Source of the DNA: JBCCZC01 sp039188505
Lineage (GTDB): Bacteria; Pseudomonadota; Gammaproteobacteria; Xanthomonadales; SZUA-38
Reading direction: 5' to 3'
Assembly (NCBI GenBank): GCA_039188505.1
Contig: JBCCZC010000332.1
Coordinates: 1-6,516, forward strand
Length of the DNA: 6,516 nucleotides
The position numbers and the translations under genes were made by a program. Below, piece after piece: positions 1-4,527 of the stretch. The notes beneath the pieces are model-generated. The model was not told where the DNA came from. It ran no database searches and saw nothing but the letters and a program-made list of their open reading frames with translations. Each line of letters begins with the position of its first letter. Position 1 is the stretch's first letter.

Positions 1-218
1 GCGTGCCCCACCCGGTTGCCGTAGTCCCGGATACTGTAGCCGGCGATCGCAGGGGTCGCCTGCGGCCAGGGCTTGCGATGCGGATTTTCCGGGGGATCGA
101 GCTCGTAGAACTCGATGTTCGGTGCCACCCAGAAGGCCAGCCGGGCGCCGCCGGGCCAGCGGATCTTCGGGCGGCCCTCGTAGGGCCAGTAGTCGTAGAG
201 ACCGGGATCCTCGCGCAT
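1..218 (-). CDS. Polysaccharide deacetylase-family protein, N-terminal part (cut by window edge)
   Basis: The gene starts with ATG at 216-218 on the minus strand and runs off the left edge; 72 complete codons are visible. The translation begins MREDPGLYDYWPYEG, continues with WPGGARLAFWVAPNIEFYEL (about residues 21-40) and ends with a YSIRDYGNRVG segment (about 61-71). A WP-G-AR-A-W-V-NIEF block followed by DYGNRVG is typical of the N-terminus of NodB-fold carbohydrate or amide deacetylases, including the PuuE allantoinase-like branch. The catalytic Asp and metal-binding His motifs would lie further left and cannot be checked. A GAGGA ribosome site sits 6 nt before the ATG and overlaps the TGA of the upstream cysteine hydrolase gene. 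The gap is only 9 nt, so the two are surely co-transcribed and probably coupled in translation. The pairing with an amide hydrolase suggests a small C-N bond substrate rather than a cell-wall polymer, which is inference. Substrate unknown. Confidence 0.8.
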   Translation of the reverse strand, partial: MREDPGLYDYWPYEGRPKIRWPGGARLAFWVAPNIEFYELDPPENPHRKPWPQATPAIAGYSIRDYGNRVGH

Positions 219-227
219 GTCGATTCC

Positions 228-893
228 TCAGGCCTGATCGTCGAGCCAGGACATCACCTCTCCGACCTCCAGCACGTCGGCGTACTTCAAGGCGAGGTCG
301 GTCAGGTTGGCGTAGTGATAGCTCTCGTGCTTGTCCGCCACGCACTCCTCGGGAACGATCGTTCGATAGCCCCGGGACAGCGAGTCGACCGCCGTGGCGC
401 GAATGCAACCCGAGGTGGATCCACCGGTGACGATGACGGTGTCGACCTGGTGCCAGACGAGCAGCGACTGCAGCGGCGTCTCGAAGAACGCGGACGGCAT
501 CCGTTTCGTGTAGATCACGTCGCGCGACTCGTCGATCTCCAGCCGGTCGTCGAAGGCATGACGCTCCGACCCGTACTTGATGTTCTGCAGGCTGTCCGGC
601 GTGTCCGTCCGCGTCCCCCAGACGCCTGCGTCCTCGGCCGAGTCCAGATAGGCAACGTGGGTCCAGACGACCGGCCAGGCCAGCGAACGGCAGCGCTGGG
701 CGAGTGCGTTGACGAATTCGAGCTGGCGCGGGTCGGTCTCGTAGGCCGTCTTGAAGAGATCGGTGCGGGTATAGGCCTGCTGCGGATCCACGTTGACCAG
801 GGCGGCCTTGCGCCCGAATCCGAACCGCTTGCGGGCCGGGTTTGCCTTCACCTCCAGGTAGATTTCCTTCGCCGTCTTCGTCGTGGTTTCCAT
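228..893 (-). CDS. Isochorismatase-like cysteine hydrolase (N-carbamoylsarcosine amidase type)
   Basis: This is a 221-residue cytoplasmic hydrolase with no signal peptide or membrane segment, of normal length for the family. All three catalytic positions of the cysteine hydrolase fold are visible: Asp36 in ALVNVDPQQAYT, Lys130 in IYTKRMPSAFFET, and Cys163 in TGGSTSGCIRATAVDSLSRGY. The T-S-G-C-I/V-R-A-T-A-V-D signature is typical of the N-carbamoylsarcosine amidase branch, which cleaves carbamoyl or amide C-N bonds and releases ammonia. True isochorismatases, nicotinamidases and maleamate amidases share the fold, so the exact substrate cannot be named. It is the first gene of a minus-strand operon with the deacetylase-family gene 9 nt downstream. 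The start at 893 is the only ATG before the conserved core; its ribosome site is weak (GGAA about 7 nt upstream). It diverges from the GntR gene across 142 nt that contain two inverted-repeat systems, so regulation by that GntR protein is possible but not shown. Confidence 0.9.
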   Translation of the reverse strand: METTTKTAKEIYLEVKANPARKRFGFGRKAALVNVDPQQAYTRTDLFKTAYETDPRQLEFVNALAQRCRSLAWPVVWTHVAYLDSAEDAGVWGTRTDTPDSLQNIKYGSERHAFDDRLEIDESRDVIYTKRMPSAFFETPLQSLLVWHQVDTVIVTGGSTSGCIRATAVDSLSRGYRTIVPEECVADKHESYHYANLTDLALKYADVLEVGEVMSWLDDQA

Positions 894-910
894 GGGTGGG
901 TTCCGGCTGG

Positions 911-944
911 AGAAAGTCCTAAAGATACATCAATAGGTCTTTCT
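911..944. promoter_or_regulatory. Inverted repeat in divergent control region (candidate operator)
   Basis: The left arm AGAAAGTCCT (911-920) and right arm AGGTCTTTCT (935-944) are reverse complements in 9 of 10 positions, separated by 14 AT-rich bases. The repeat lies 18 nt upstream of the ATG of the cysteine hydrolase gene, which reads leftward. That is where a repressor or activator site for the gene would sit. It is distinct in sequence from the TGTACC sites nearer the GntR gene, so a different regulator may use it. A transcript hairpin in the leader is an alternative. It is not followed by a T-tract in either direction that would suggest an intrinsic terminator. Confidence 0.5.
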
Positions 945-970
945 GCGCGCCGGTGGTCCATGCCATCGGT

Positions 971-1020
971 CATGGTTGTACCCTTGGTGTACCACATGTA
1001 CCATGTGTGAGTAGGGTACA
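971..1020. promoter_or_regulatory. Cluster of TGTACC half-sites, probable GntR (YtrA-type) operator region
   Basis: Four copies of the TGTACC core occur in 44 nt: 977-982, 988-993 and 997-1002 on the plus strand, and 1015-1020 inverted. TGTACCC (977-983) and GGGTACA (1014-1020) are perfect reverse complements. CATGGT (971-976) and ACCATG (1000-1005) form a second perfect pair, and TGGTGTACCA (985-994) is a small near-palindrome. The copies at 988 and 997 are a 9-bp-period direct repeat. A possible sigma-70 promoter, TTGTAC (976-981) and TACCAT (999-1004) with 17-bp spacing, overlaps the sites, although its -35 match is poor. The array ends 16 nt before the GntR start codon. YtrA-type regulators are known to bind inverted repeats in their own promoters, so autorepression is the natural reading. 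Confidence 0.6.
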
Positions 1021-1035
1021 TATGGAGTGTCACCC

Positions 1036-1413
1036 ATGGACATCACCATCGACATCGACGATCCCGAGCCGCTCTTCGCGCAGCTCATCAGTCAGATCAA
1101 GGCGGGCGTGCAGAGCGGCGGGCTCAAACCCGGGCAGGCCATGCCCTCGATCCGACAGCTCGCGGGCGACCTCGAGCTCAACAGCAAGACCGTCGCCAAG
1201 GCCTACCGGCTGCTCGAGCGCGACGAGGTGATCCAGACGCGGGGCTACCGGGGGACCTTCATCCACCCGGAAGCGACGCGGAATAGCGAGATCGATCTCG
1301 CGGCCTGGGTCAAGGAACAGCTGGCCGAGTGCGTGGGGGAATTCCGCCGCGCCGGTGTCACGGATTCGGAGATCCGGATCGCCTTCGGCGAAATCATGAA
1401 CGAACGATCCTGA
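1036..1413 (+). CDS. GntR-family transcriptional regulator, YtrA subfamily
   Basis: This 125-residue protein has an N-terminal winged helix-turn-helix at about residues 8-78, with the GntR landmarks PLFAQLISQIKAGV, LKPGQAMPSIRQLA, LNSKTVAKAYRLLE and RGYRGTFI. A short helical tail of about 45 residues follows. This is too short for a FadR or UTRA ligand domain but is the standard size of YtrA-type members, where the tail mainly makes the dimer. I place the start at ATG 1036 because GGAG (1024-1027) lies 8 nt upstream; an in-frame GTG at 1027 would add only three residues and lacks its own site. The next gene, a membrane protein, begins 14 nt after the stop, so the two form an operon. YtrA regulators usually repress a membrane transport or stress operon that includes themselves, and the TGTACC array just upstream fits this. 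The inducer is unknown. Confidence 0.93.
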   Translation: MDITIDIDDPEPLFAQLISQIKAGVQSGGLKPGQAMPSIRQLAGDLELNSKTVAKAYRLLERDEVIQTRGYRGTFIHPEATRNSEIDLAAWVKEQLAECVGEFRRAGVTDSEIRIAFGEIMNERS

Positions 1414-1427
1414 GGGAGACAAAACAG

Positions 1428-2288
1428 ATGGAATCGATCGCACAGACTCTCTTCTACCTGGCCTTTGCGGGTCAGATCCTGCTCCTCTCCTGGCTATTGC
1501 CGCGGGGCATCGTCCAGCGCATGCGCGCCGTCATGTCACAGTATCCACCGGAGGACTATCCGCGGCTCTATCCCTCTTCCCCGGAGATCTACGTCGCCGT
1601 TCGCTGGATCTACGGCGTCGCCAATCACGCCATCCTGGGCCTGGGCGTCGTCCTGCTGGTGCTGCTCGTCTTCGTCGTCGACCACGCGACCTTCGCGGAC
1701 GATGGCTACATCTCCGAGGCCTGGCCGGCCGCCTACGCCTTCCTGCAGTACCTGCCTCTCATGGCGCTTTCCGCACTCGAGTTCCGGCAGTTCGGCCGGA
1801 TGCGCGCCCTGGCGCCGCAGACGCGCCGGAGTGCGTCGCTCGAGCGTCGAACGGTGTTCGATTTCCTGTCGCCGAACGCGGTGGTCATCGCCCTCTGTCT
1901 GGCGGCCGCTGCATTCGTGATGATGCTGGCGGTCGACGAGCTCGACGGGGCGATCTGGTTCCTTGTCGGTACCGGCTTCATGGCCGCCATGGGCTACTGG
2001 CACCTCTACGGCCGCAAGCCGAACCCGCATCAGAGTGCCGAGGACCGGCGGCAGGAACAGGACGTGGCGCTCCATTCGGCGCTGTATGTCTCGATCGTGC
2101 TGAGCCTGTTCTATATGTACATCGGTGCGGATCAGCTCTTCGATCTGGACTGGCTCGACGCGCTTGTCATGAGCCTGTATTTCCAGCTGATCGGTCTCCT
2201 CTCGGTCTGGCTCATGCTGCATCGCCTACGGATCGAGGACGTCGACTTCAGCGTCTATCGTGACGGACCGGAGGCCAGCGCCAGCTGA
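1428..2288 (+). CDS. Seven-helix integral membrane protein of unknown family
   Basis: This 286-residue protein has no recognised domain. Seven hydrophobic segments can be seen at about residues 4-24, 61-84, 101-118, 149-169, 174-193, 215-235 and 243-264. They are joined by charged loops: a basic loop with an RR-rich stretch at 119-141 and a second polar loop at 195-212 (GRKPNPHQSAEDRRQEQ). The C-terminus is acidic and soluble. It has no cleavable signal peptide, no Walker motifs and no obvious catalytic motif. The start at ATG 1428 has GGGAG 9 nt upstream, within the sequence that follows the regulator's stop codon; the open frame reaches further left but only inside the regulator gene. As the second gene of a YtrA-type operon it is probably the regulator's main target. 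YtrA targets are usually ABC transporters, but no ATPase is present here. It could be a transporter, channel or envelope-stress protein; function unassigned. Confidence 0.85.
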   Translation: MESIAQTLFYLAFAGQILLLSWLLPRGIVQRMRAVMSQYPPEDYPRLYPSSPEIYVAVRWIYGVANHAILGLGVVLLVLLVFVVDHATFADDGYISEAWPAAYAFLQYLPLMALSALEFRQFGRMRALAPQTRRSASLERRTVFDFLSPNAVVIALCLAAAAFVMMLAVDELDGAIWFLVGTGFMAAMGYWHLYGRKPNPHQSAEDRRQEQDVALHSALYVSIVLSLFYMYIGADQLFDLDWLDALVMSLYFQLIGLLSVWLMLHRLRIEDVDFSVYRDGPEASAS

Positions 2289-2298
2289 GGCTGGCGCT
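2277..2298 (+). terminator. Hairpin overlapping the stop codon of the membrane-protein gene
   Basis: AGCGCCAGC (2277-2285) and GCTGGCGCT (2290-2298) form a perfect 9-bp, GC-rich stem with a TGAG loop. The loop contains the TGA stop codon of the membrane protein (2286-2288). No T-tract follows, so it is not a canonical intrinsic terminator. It could protect the 3' end of the regulator/membrane-protein mRNA or reduce read-through into the PepSY remnant 30 nt downstream. The structure is plain; its function is inferred. Confidence 0.5.
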
Positions 2299-2318
2299 AT
2301 CCTCGGCAAAGTCTGAAA

Positions 2319-2660
2319 ATGGCGATCCCTCCTTGCTTCTGCATCAAATATGCAGCGTTGGATCCGCAGCTTCACCGCTGGATCGGAATTGCCGTCGTGC
2401 TCCAGCTCATCGCCTGGACCGTCGGCGGGCTCTACTTCAGCATCATTCCGATCGAAACCATCCGCGGTGAGCACTTGGTCCAGGCGCCTCCGCCGCTGAA
2501 TGGCGAGATGCTGGCGGCCGTCGTGCCACCGTCGTCCCTCGAGGGCCTGAACCGGCTCGGATCGATCCTGGCGCCGACGCTCATCGCCAGGGAAGGCAGC
2601 GTCTTCTATCGGGCCGAGACAGAGACCGGCACCCTGCTTTCGATGCGCGTACGGGAGCGC
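2319..2660 (+). pseudogene. PepSY-family membrane protein, truncated 5' remnant
   Basis: The first ~110 codons encode one clear transmembrane helix, RWIGIAVVLQLIAWTVGGLY (residues 20-39), preceded by HR and followed by FSIIPIETIRGEHLV. This helix plus the I-P-I-E-x-x-R-G-E-H motif is typical of the N-terminus of PepSY-associated inner-membrane proteins, which normally have several helices and 200-500 residues. A periplasmic-looking stretch continues to about residue 110 (GSVFYRAETETGTLLSMR). After that the frame turns into R/S/P-rich nonsense that is the antisense of another gene, and only reaches a stop at 2990. The 3' part, including the later helices, is missing. The 5' end is also odd. 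ATG 2319 has no good ribosome site, while ATG 2350 in another frame gives MQRWIRS, which would join in frame to LHRWIG if one C were restored near 2370. Both features suggest a decayed gene. The end near 2660 is approximate. Confidence 0.6.
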
Positions 2661-2823
2661 GGGCGCCTGCGGTCTCGGCGGAAACCGAGTCCGCGACAGC
2701 CGCGGCCATCGATTTCGGGTCCAGGCCGGTCGACGAGTCGTGGTCGTGGACCTCGCCGGCGTCGCGGAGGACATCGATCGCCGCCGGATAGACGTGGCGC
2801 GTCACCAGGATCCTGGCACTCAT
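2661..2823 (-). pseudogene. D-2-hydroxyacid dehydrogenase, truncated 5' remnant
   Basis: On the minus strand, ATG at 2821-2823 is preceded by a strong GGAGG ribosome site 8 nt upstream. It opens a frame reading MSARILVTRHVYPAAIDVLR, then DAGEVHDHDSSTGLDPKSMAAAVADS. This matches the N-terminal layout of glyoxylate reductase-type D-isomer 2-hydroxyacid dehydrogenases: I-L-V-T-R, P-A-A-I-D-x-L, E-V, then L-x-P-x-x-x-A-A-A-V-A-D. Such enzymes have about 320 residues with an NAD-binding Rossmann domain. Only about the first 50 are present, and no GxGxxG motif follows. The frame then runs into the antisense of the PepSY remnant and stops at 2581. The good ribosome site and intact 5' end indicate that this was a working gene before truncation. 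The left boundary near 2661 is approximate. The homology call rests on pattern memory for about 50 residues. Confidence 0.6.
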
Positions 2824-2854
2824 GGTCTTCCCCTCCAACAGGCCTAGCTGGAAG

Positions 2855-2983
2855 ATGCCACACTCAAGCGACGCCGGCCTTGATCCGACCATGGCTGTCT
2901 ACCGGCGGCTGGCGGAGTCGATACGAAACTCGAAGCAGGCGGCGTCCACAACCGCTGGCGCGGGCGGAGGAGGAACGTCATGA
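2855..2983 (+). CDS. Possible small ORF overlapping the cupin start (42 residues)
   Basis: ATG 2855 opens a short frame beginning MPHSSDAGLDPTMAVYRRLA and ending in a Gly-rich tail, with its TGA inside the ATGA that starts the cupin gene. A second in-frame ATG lies at 2891. The overlap could give translational coupling. However, the last codons are simply the cupin's ribosome site read in frame, and there is no convincing ribosome site for the ORF itself. No family is recognised. It could be a leader peptide or chance. Confidence 0.15.
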   Translation: MPHSSDAGLDPTMAVYRRLAESIRNSKQAASTTAGAGGGGTS

Positions 2984-3468
2984 GCAATGAGAAATACGTG
3001 GTGCGGCGAAATGAGATCGAAGCGATGGAGGGCTACGCAAAGACCCATTTCCTCAACGACAACGCCCGCCGGGTCAACAAGTCCCTCGGCGATCTGACGG
3101 GCCTGACCGGGCTCGGATTCCACCTGATCGAGGTGCAGCCCGGACGCCAGTCGACCGAGCTGCACACCCATCACCACGAGGACGAGTGCGTGTACGTGCT
3201 CGACGGCGAGGCAGATGCACGGATCGGCGATGAGGTCGTCCGGGTCCGCGCCGGCGACTTCATCGGGTACCGCGCTGGTGGCCTGCCGCACACGCTGACA
3301 AACCCGGGCCCCGGCGTGCTGCGCTGCATCGTCGCGGGCCAGCGCCTGCCCCACGATACGGCCGACTACCCGGAGGCCGGCAAGCGCCTCTACCGGAACG
3401 AGGGGCTCCGGTGGAACCTCGTGGACCGGGATGCCATCACCGAAGTTGACGCCGGCCGCAAGCGCTGA
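2980..3468 (+). CDS. Single-domain cupin protein
   Basis: This 162-residue soluble protein holds one conserved beta-barrel cupin domain at about residues 45-120. Motif 1 is complete: H62-T-H64, then E69 and G76 (within ELHTHHHEDECVYVLDGE). Motif 2 runs from G92 to H104 and N108 (AGDFIGYRAGGLPHTLTN). His62, His64, Glu69 and His104 can form the usual metal site. The normally conserved Pro of motif 2 is Arg98 here. The N-terminal 40 residues (FLNDNARRVNKSLGDLTG) and C-terminal 40 residues are short polar extensions. The start is firm, since GGAGGAGG sits about 6 nt before ATG 2980. No DNA-binding domain is present. Small cupins of this kind serve as isomerases, dioxygenases or sugar- or ligand-binding proteins, so the reaction cannot be named. 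Upstream is the divergent dehydrogenase remnant, and downstream (94 nt) a ClpS-like gene. Confidence 0.9.
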   Translation: MSNEKYVVRRNEIEAMEGYAKTHFLNDNARRVNKSLGDLTGLTGLGFHLIEVQPGRQSTELHTHHHEDECVYVLDGEADARIGDEVVRVRAGDFIGYRAGGLPHTLTNPGPGVLRCIVAGQRLPHDTADYPEAGKRLYRNEGLRWNLVDRDAITEVDAGRKR

Positions 3469-3562
3469 GCGGCACGTGGCACGTTGCGTCGGTGCCATCA
3501 ACCCTGCGAAAGGCGTAACGTACACATGGGGCCATTCCCCACCCACTCGCGCTGAGGGCAGC

Positions 3563-3961
3563 ATGGGCAGGACGATCACCGGCGTGGCGAGCCGCCCAGG
3601 CTGCTGGGCCTTCGACCCGGAAAAGGACGCACCGGAGGTCGGCGATGACGTGCGCAAATTGCTGGACCAGGTGGCCGATCCCGAAAAGGCGCTCGAGGAT
3701 GTCTATGCGGTCGTCCTGCACAACGACGACCTCAACGGCATGGAGTTCGTCGTCCGCGTCATCCGCACCGTGTTCGGCTACGGCATCAGCCGTTCGACTC
3801 TGCTCATGCTGCGCGTGCATTTCTCGGGCCGTGCGATGCTTTGGACCGGTCAACGGGAGGCCGCGGAGGATCGCCGCCGGCGCATCGAGGCCTTCGGCCC
3901 CGATCCCCAGGGGCGCCCGGGGGCGGCCACGCTCACGGTATCGGTCGAACGCGTGTTCTGA
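3563..3961 (+). CDS. ClpS-like protein (N-degron adaptor fold)
   Basis: This 132-residue protein has a ClpS core at about residues 47-130. VVLHNDDLNGMEFVV (50-64) matches the ClpS N-degron pocket segment, with Asn54, Asp55, Asp56 and Met60 in the positions of E. coli Asn34, Asp35, Asp36 and Met40. LMLRVHFSGRA (81-91) carries His86 at the place of E. coli His66. A charged helix QREAAEDRRRRIEAF and a final strand LTVSVE complete the fold. ClpS binds proteins with bulky hydrophobic N-terminal residues and hands them to ClpAP. The usual CGVF or similar segment after the histidine helix is MLWTG here, and the acidic 46-residue N-terminal tail resembles the ClpS extension that reaches into ClpA. 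The start at ATG 3563 has GAGG 5 nt upstream; the frame is open further left but only across the cupin's 3' end. No clpA is adjacent, so this may be a second, specialised ClpS. Confidence 0.8.
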   Translation: MGRTITGVASRPGCWAFDPEKDAPEVGDDVRKLLDQVADPEKALEDVYAVVLHNDDLNGMEFVVRVIRTVFGYGISRSTLLMLRVHFSGRAMLWTGQREAAEDRRRRIEAFGPDPQGRPGAATLTVSVERVF

Positions 3962-4014
3962 CCGGATTGCGGGCGTTCACCTGTGAGGATCGAATCGTTG
4001 CTATGCTGTCCGTC

Positions 4015-4431
4015 ATGGACGCCCGCCGCGACCTCGAACTGCTCCTCGACCACGCCGTCGAACTCGCGCTCGACATGCTCCGGACCTGCGGCGCCTTCCT
4101 TCCCTACGGTGCCGGCCTGCGTGACGACGGCACGATCGAATCGCTCGGCTCCGGCGATGCTGACCGCTCGCTCATCGAGCGCGTGCGCTCCCGGGTCCAG
4201 CAACGGATGGCTCGCGGTGAGTTCCGCGCCATTGCGGTGATCTATGACGCGGACATCGACGTCGAGGACGGTTCGAACACCGAGGCCGTCGCCGTCGAGC
4301 TGGAGCACGTCGAGGCGCCGCCGGTCATGGCCTTTCTGACCTACGAACGCAGCGGCGGTGACATCGTCTTCGGTCGAGCCTTCACGGAAGGCGGCCCCCT
4401 GCCGCTGTCCGGCCCGACATCGAGTTCCTGA
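4015..4431 (+). CDS. Small acidic protein of unknown function
   Basis: This is a 138-residue soluble protein from ATG 4015, or 142 residues from ATG 4003. Neither start has a well-placed ribosome site; GAGGA at 3985-3989 is 13 nt from ATG 4003. An N-terminal helix (about 4-24, DLELLLDHAVELALDMLRTC) leads to AFLPYGAGLRDDGTIE (27-42), where F-x-P-Y/F-G-A-x-x-x-x-D-G is the most conserved-looking part. A second helix (52-66) and three beta strands follow (RAIAVIYDADIDV, AVAVELEH, PVMAFLTYERSGGDIVFG). I know this layout from short bacterial hypothetical proteins with no assigned role. It has no catalytic motif, signal peptide or membrane helix. It starts 41-53 nt after the ClpS-like gene and is probably in its transcript. 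A hairpin follows the stop. Confidence 0.75.
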   Translation: MDARRDLELLLDHAVELALDMLRTCGAFLPYGAGLRDDGTIESLGSGDADRSLIERVRSRVQQRMARGEFRAIAVIYDADIDVEDGSNTEAVAVELEHVEAPPVMAFLTYERSGGDIVFGRAFTEGGPLPLSGPTSSS

Positions 4432-4447
4432 GACCCATCGTCCACCG

Positions 4448-4475
4448 GCCGCTGGCCTTGTCTGCCACCAGCGGC
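4448..4475 (+). terminator. Hairpin after the acidic-protein gene (possible terminator)
   Basis: GCCGCTGG (4448-4455) and CCAGCGGC (4468-4475) form a perfect 8-bp stem with a 12-nt loop, 16 nt after the TGA at 4431. Only a short TTT (4480-4482) follows, so termination would be weak or Rho-assisted. It sits between an apparent operon end and the signal-peptide gene at 4528, as expected for a transcript boundary. I see no convincing promoter in the remaining 52 nt. Confidence 0.45.
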
Positions 4476-4527
4476 AGGCTTTAGTCTCCTTAGAAGCATT
4501 ACTGTTCCGTTCAGCCTGGGGTGTGCC

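Noticed and set aside
3..1010. Long plus-strand open frame (335 codons) over the left operon
   Set aside because: It is antisense to the deacetylase-family and cysteine hydrolase genes, which have clear motifs and ribosome sites. Its translation has no recognisable fold and it runs across the control region.
1536..2222. Minus-strand open frame opposite the membrane protein
   Set aside because: The product is a low-complexity Arg/Glu/His/Gln-rich shadow of a hydrophobic gene, and the plus strand gives seven clear helices.
2661..2990. C-terminal R/S/P-rich extension of the PepSY frame
   Set aside because: It reads the antisense of the dehydrogenase remnant and intergenic DNA, and overlaps the cupin start. 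It is not native protein sequence.
3477..3497. TGGCAC/GTGCCA 6-bp hairpin and tandem GGCACGT repeat after the cupin
   Set aside because: The stem is short, has a 9-nt loop and no T-tract, and is too weak to call a terminator.
3431..3562. 44-residue N-terminal extension of the ClpS-like protein
   Set aside because: It overlaps the cupin's 3' end, and the internal ATG at 3563 has a well-placed GAGG site.
2899..3657. Minus-strand frame of about 250 codons over the cupin
   Set aside because: The plus strand carries a perfect cupin motif and a strong ribosome site. The minus translation matches nothing known.
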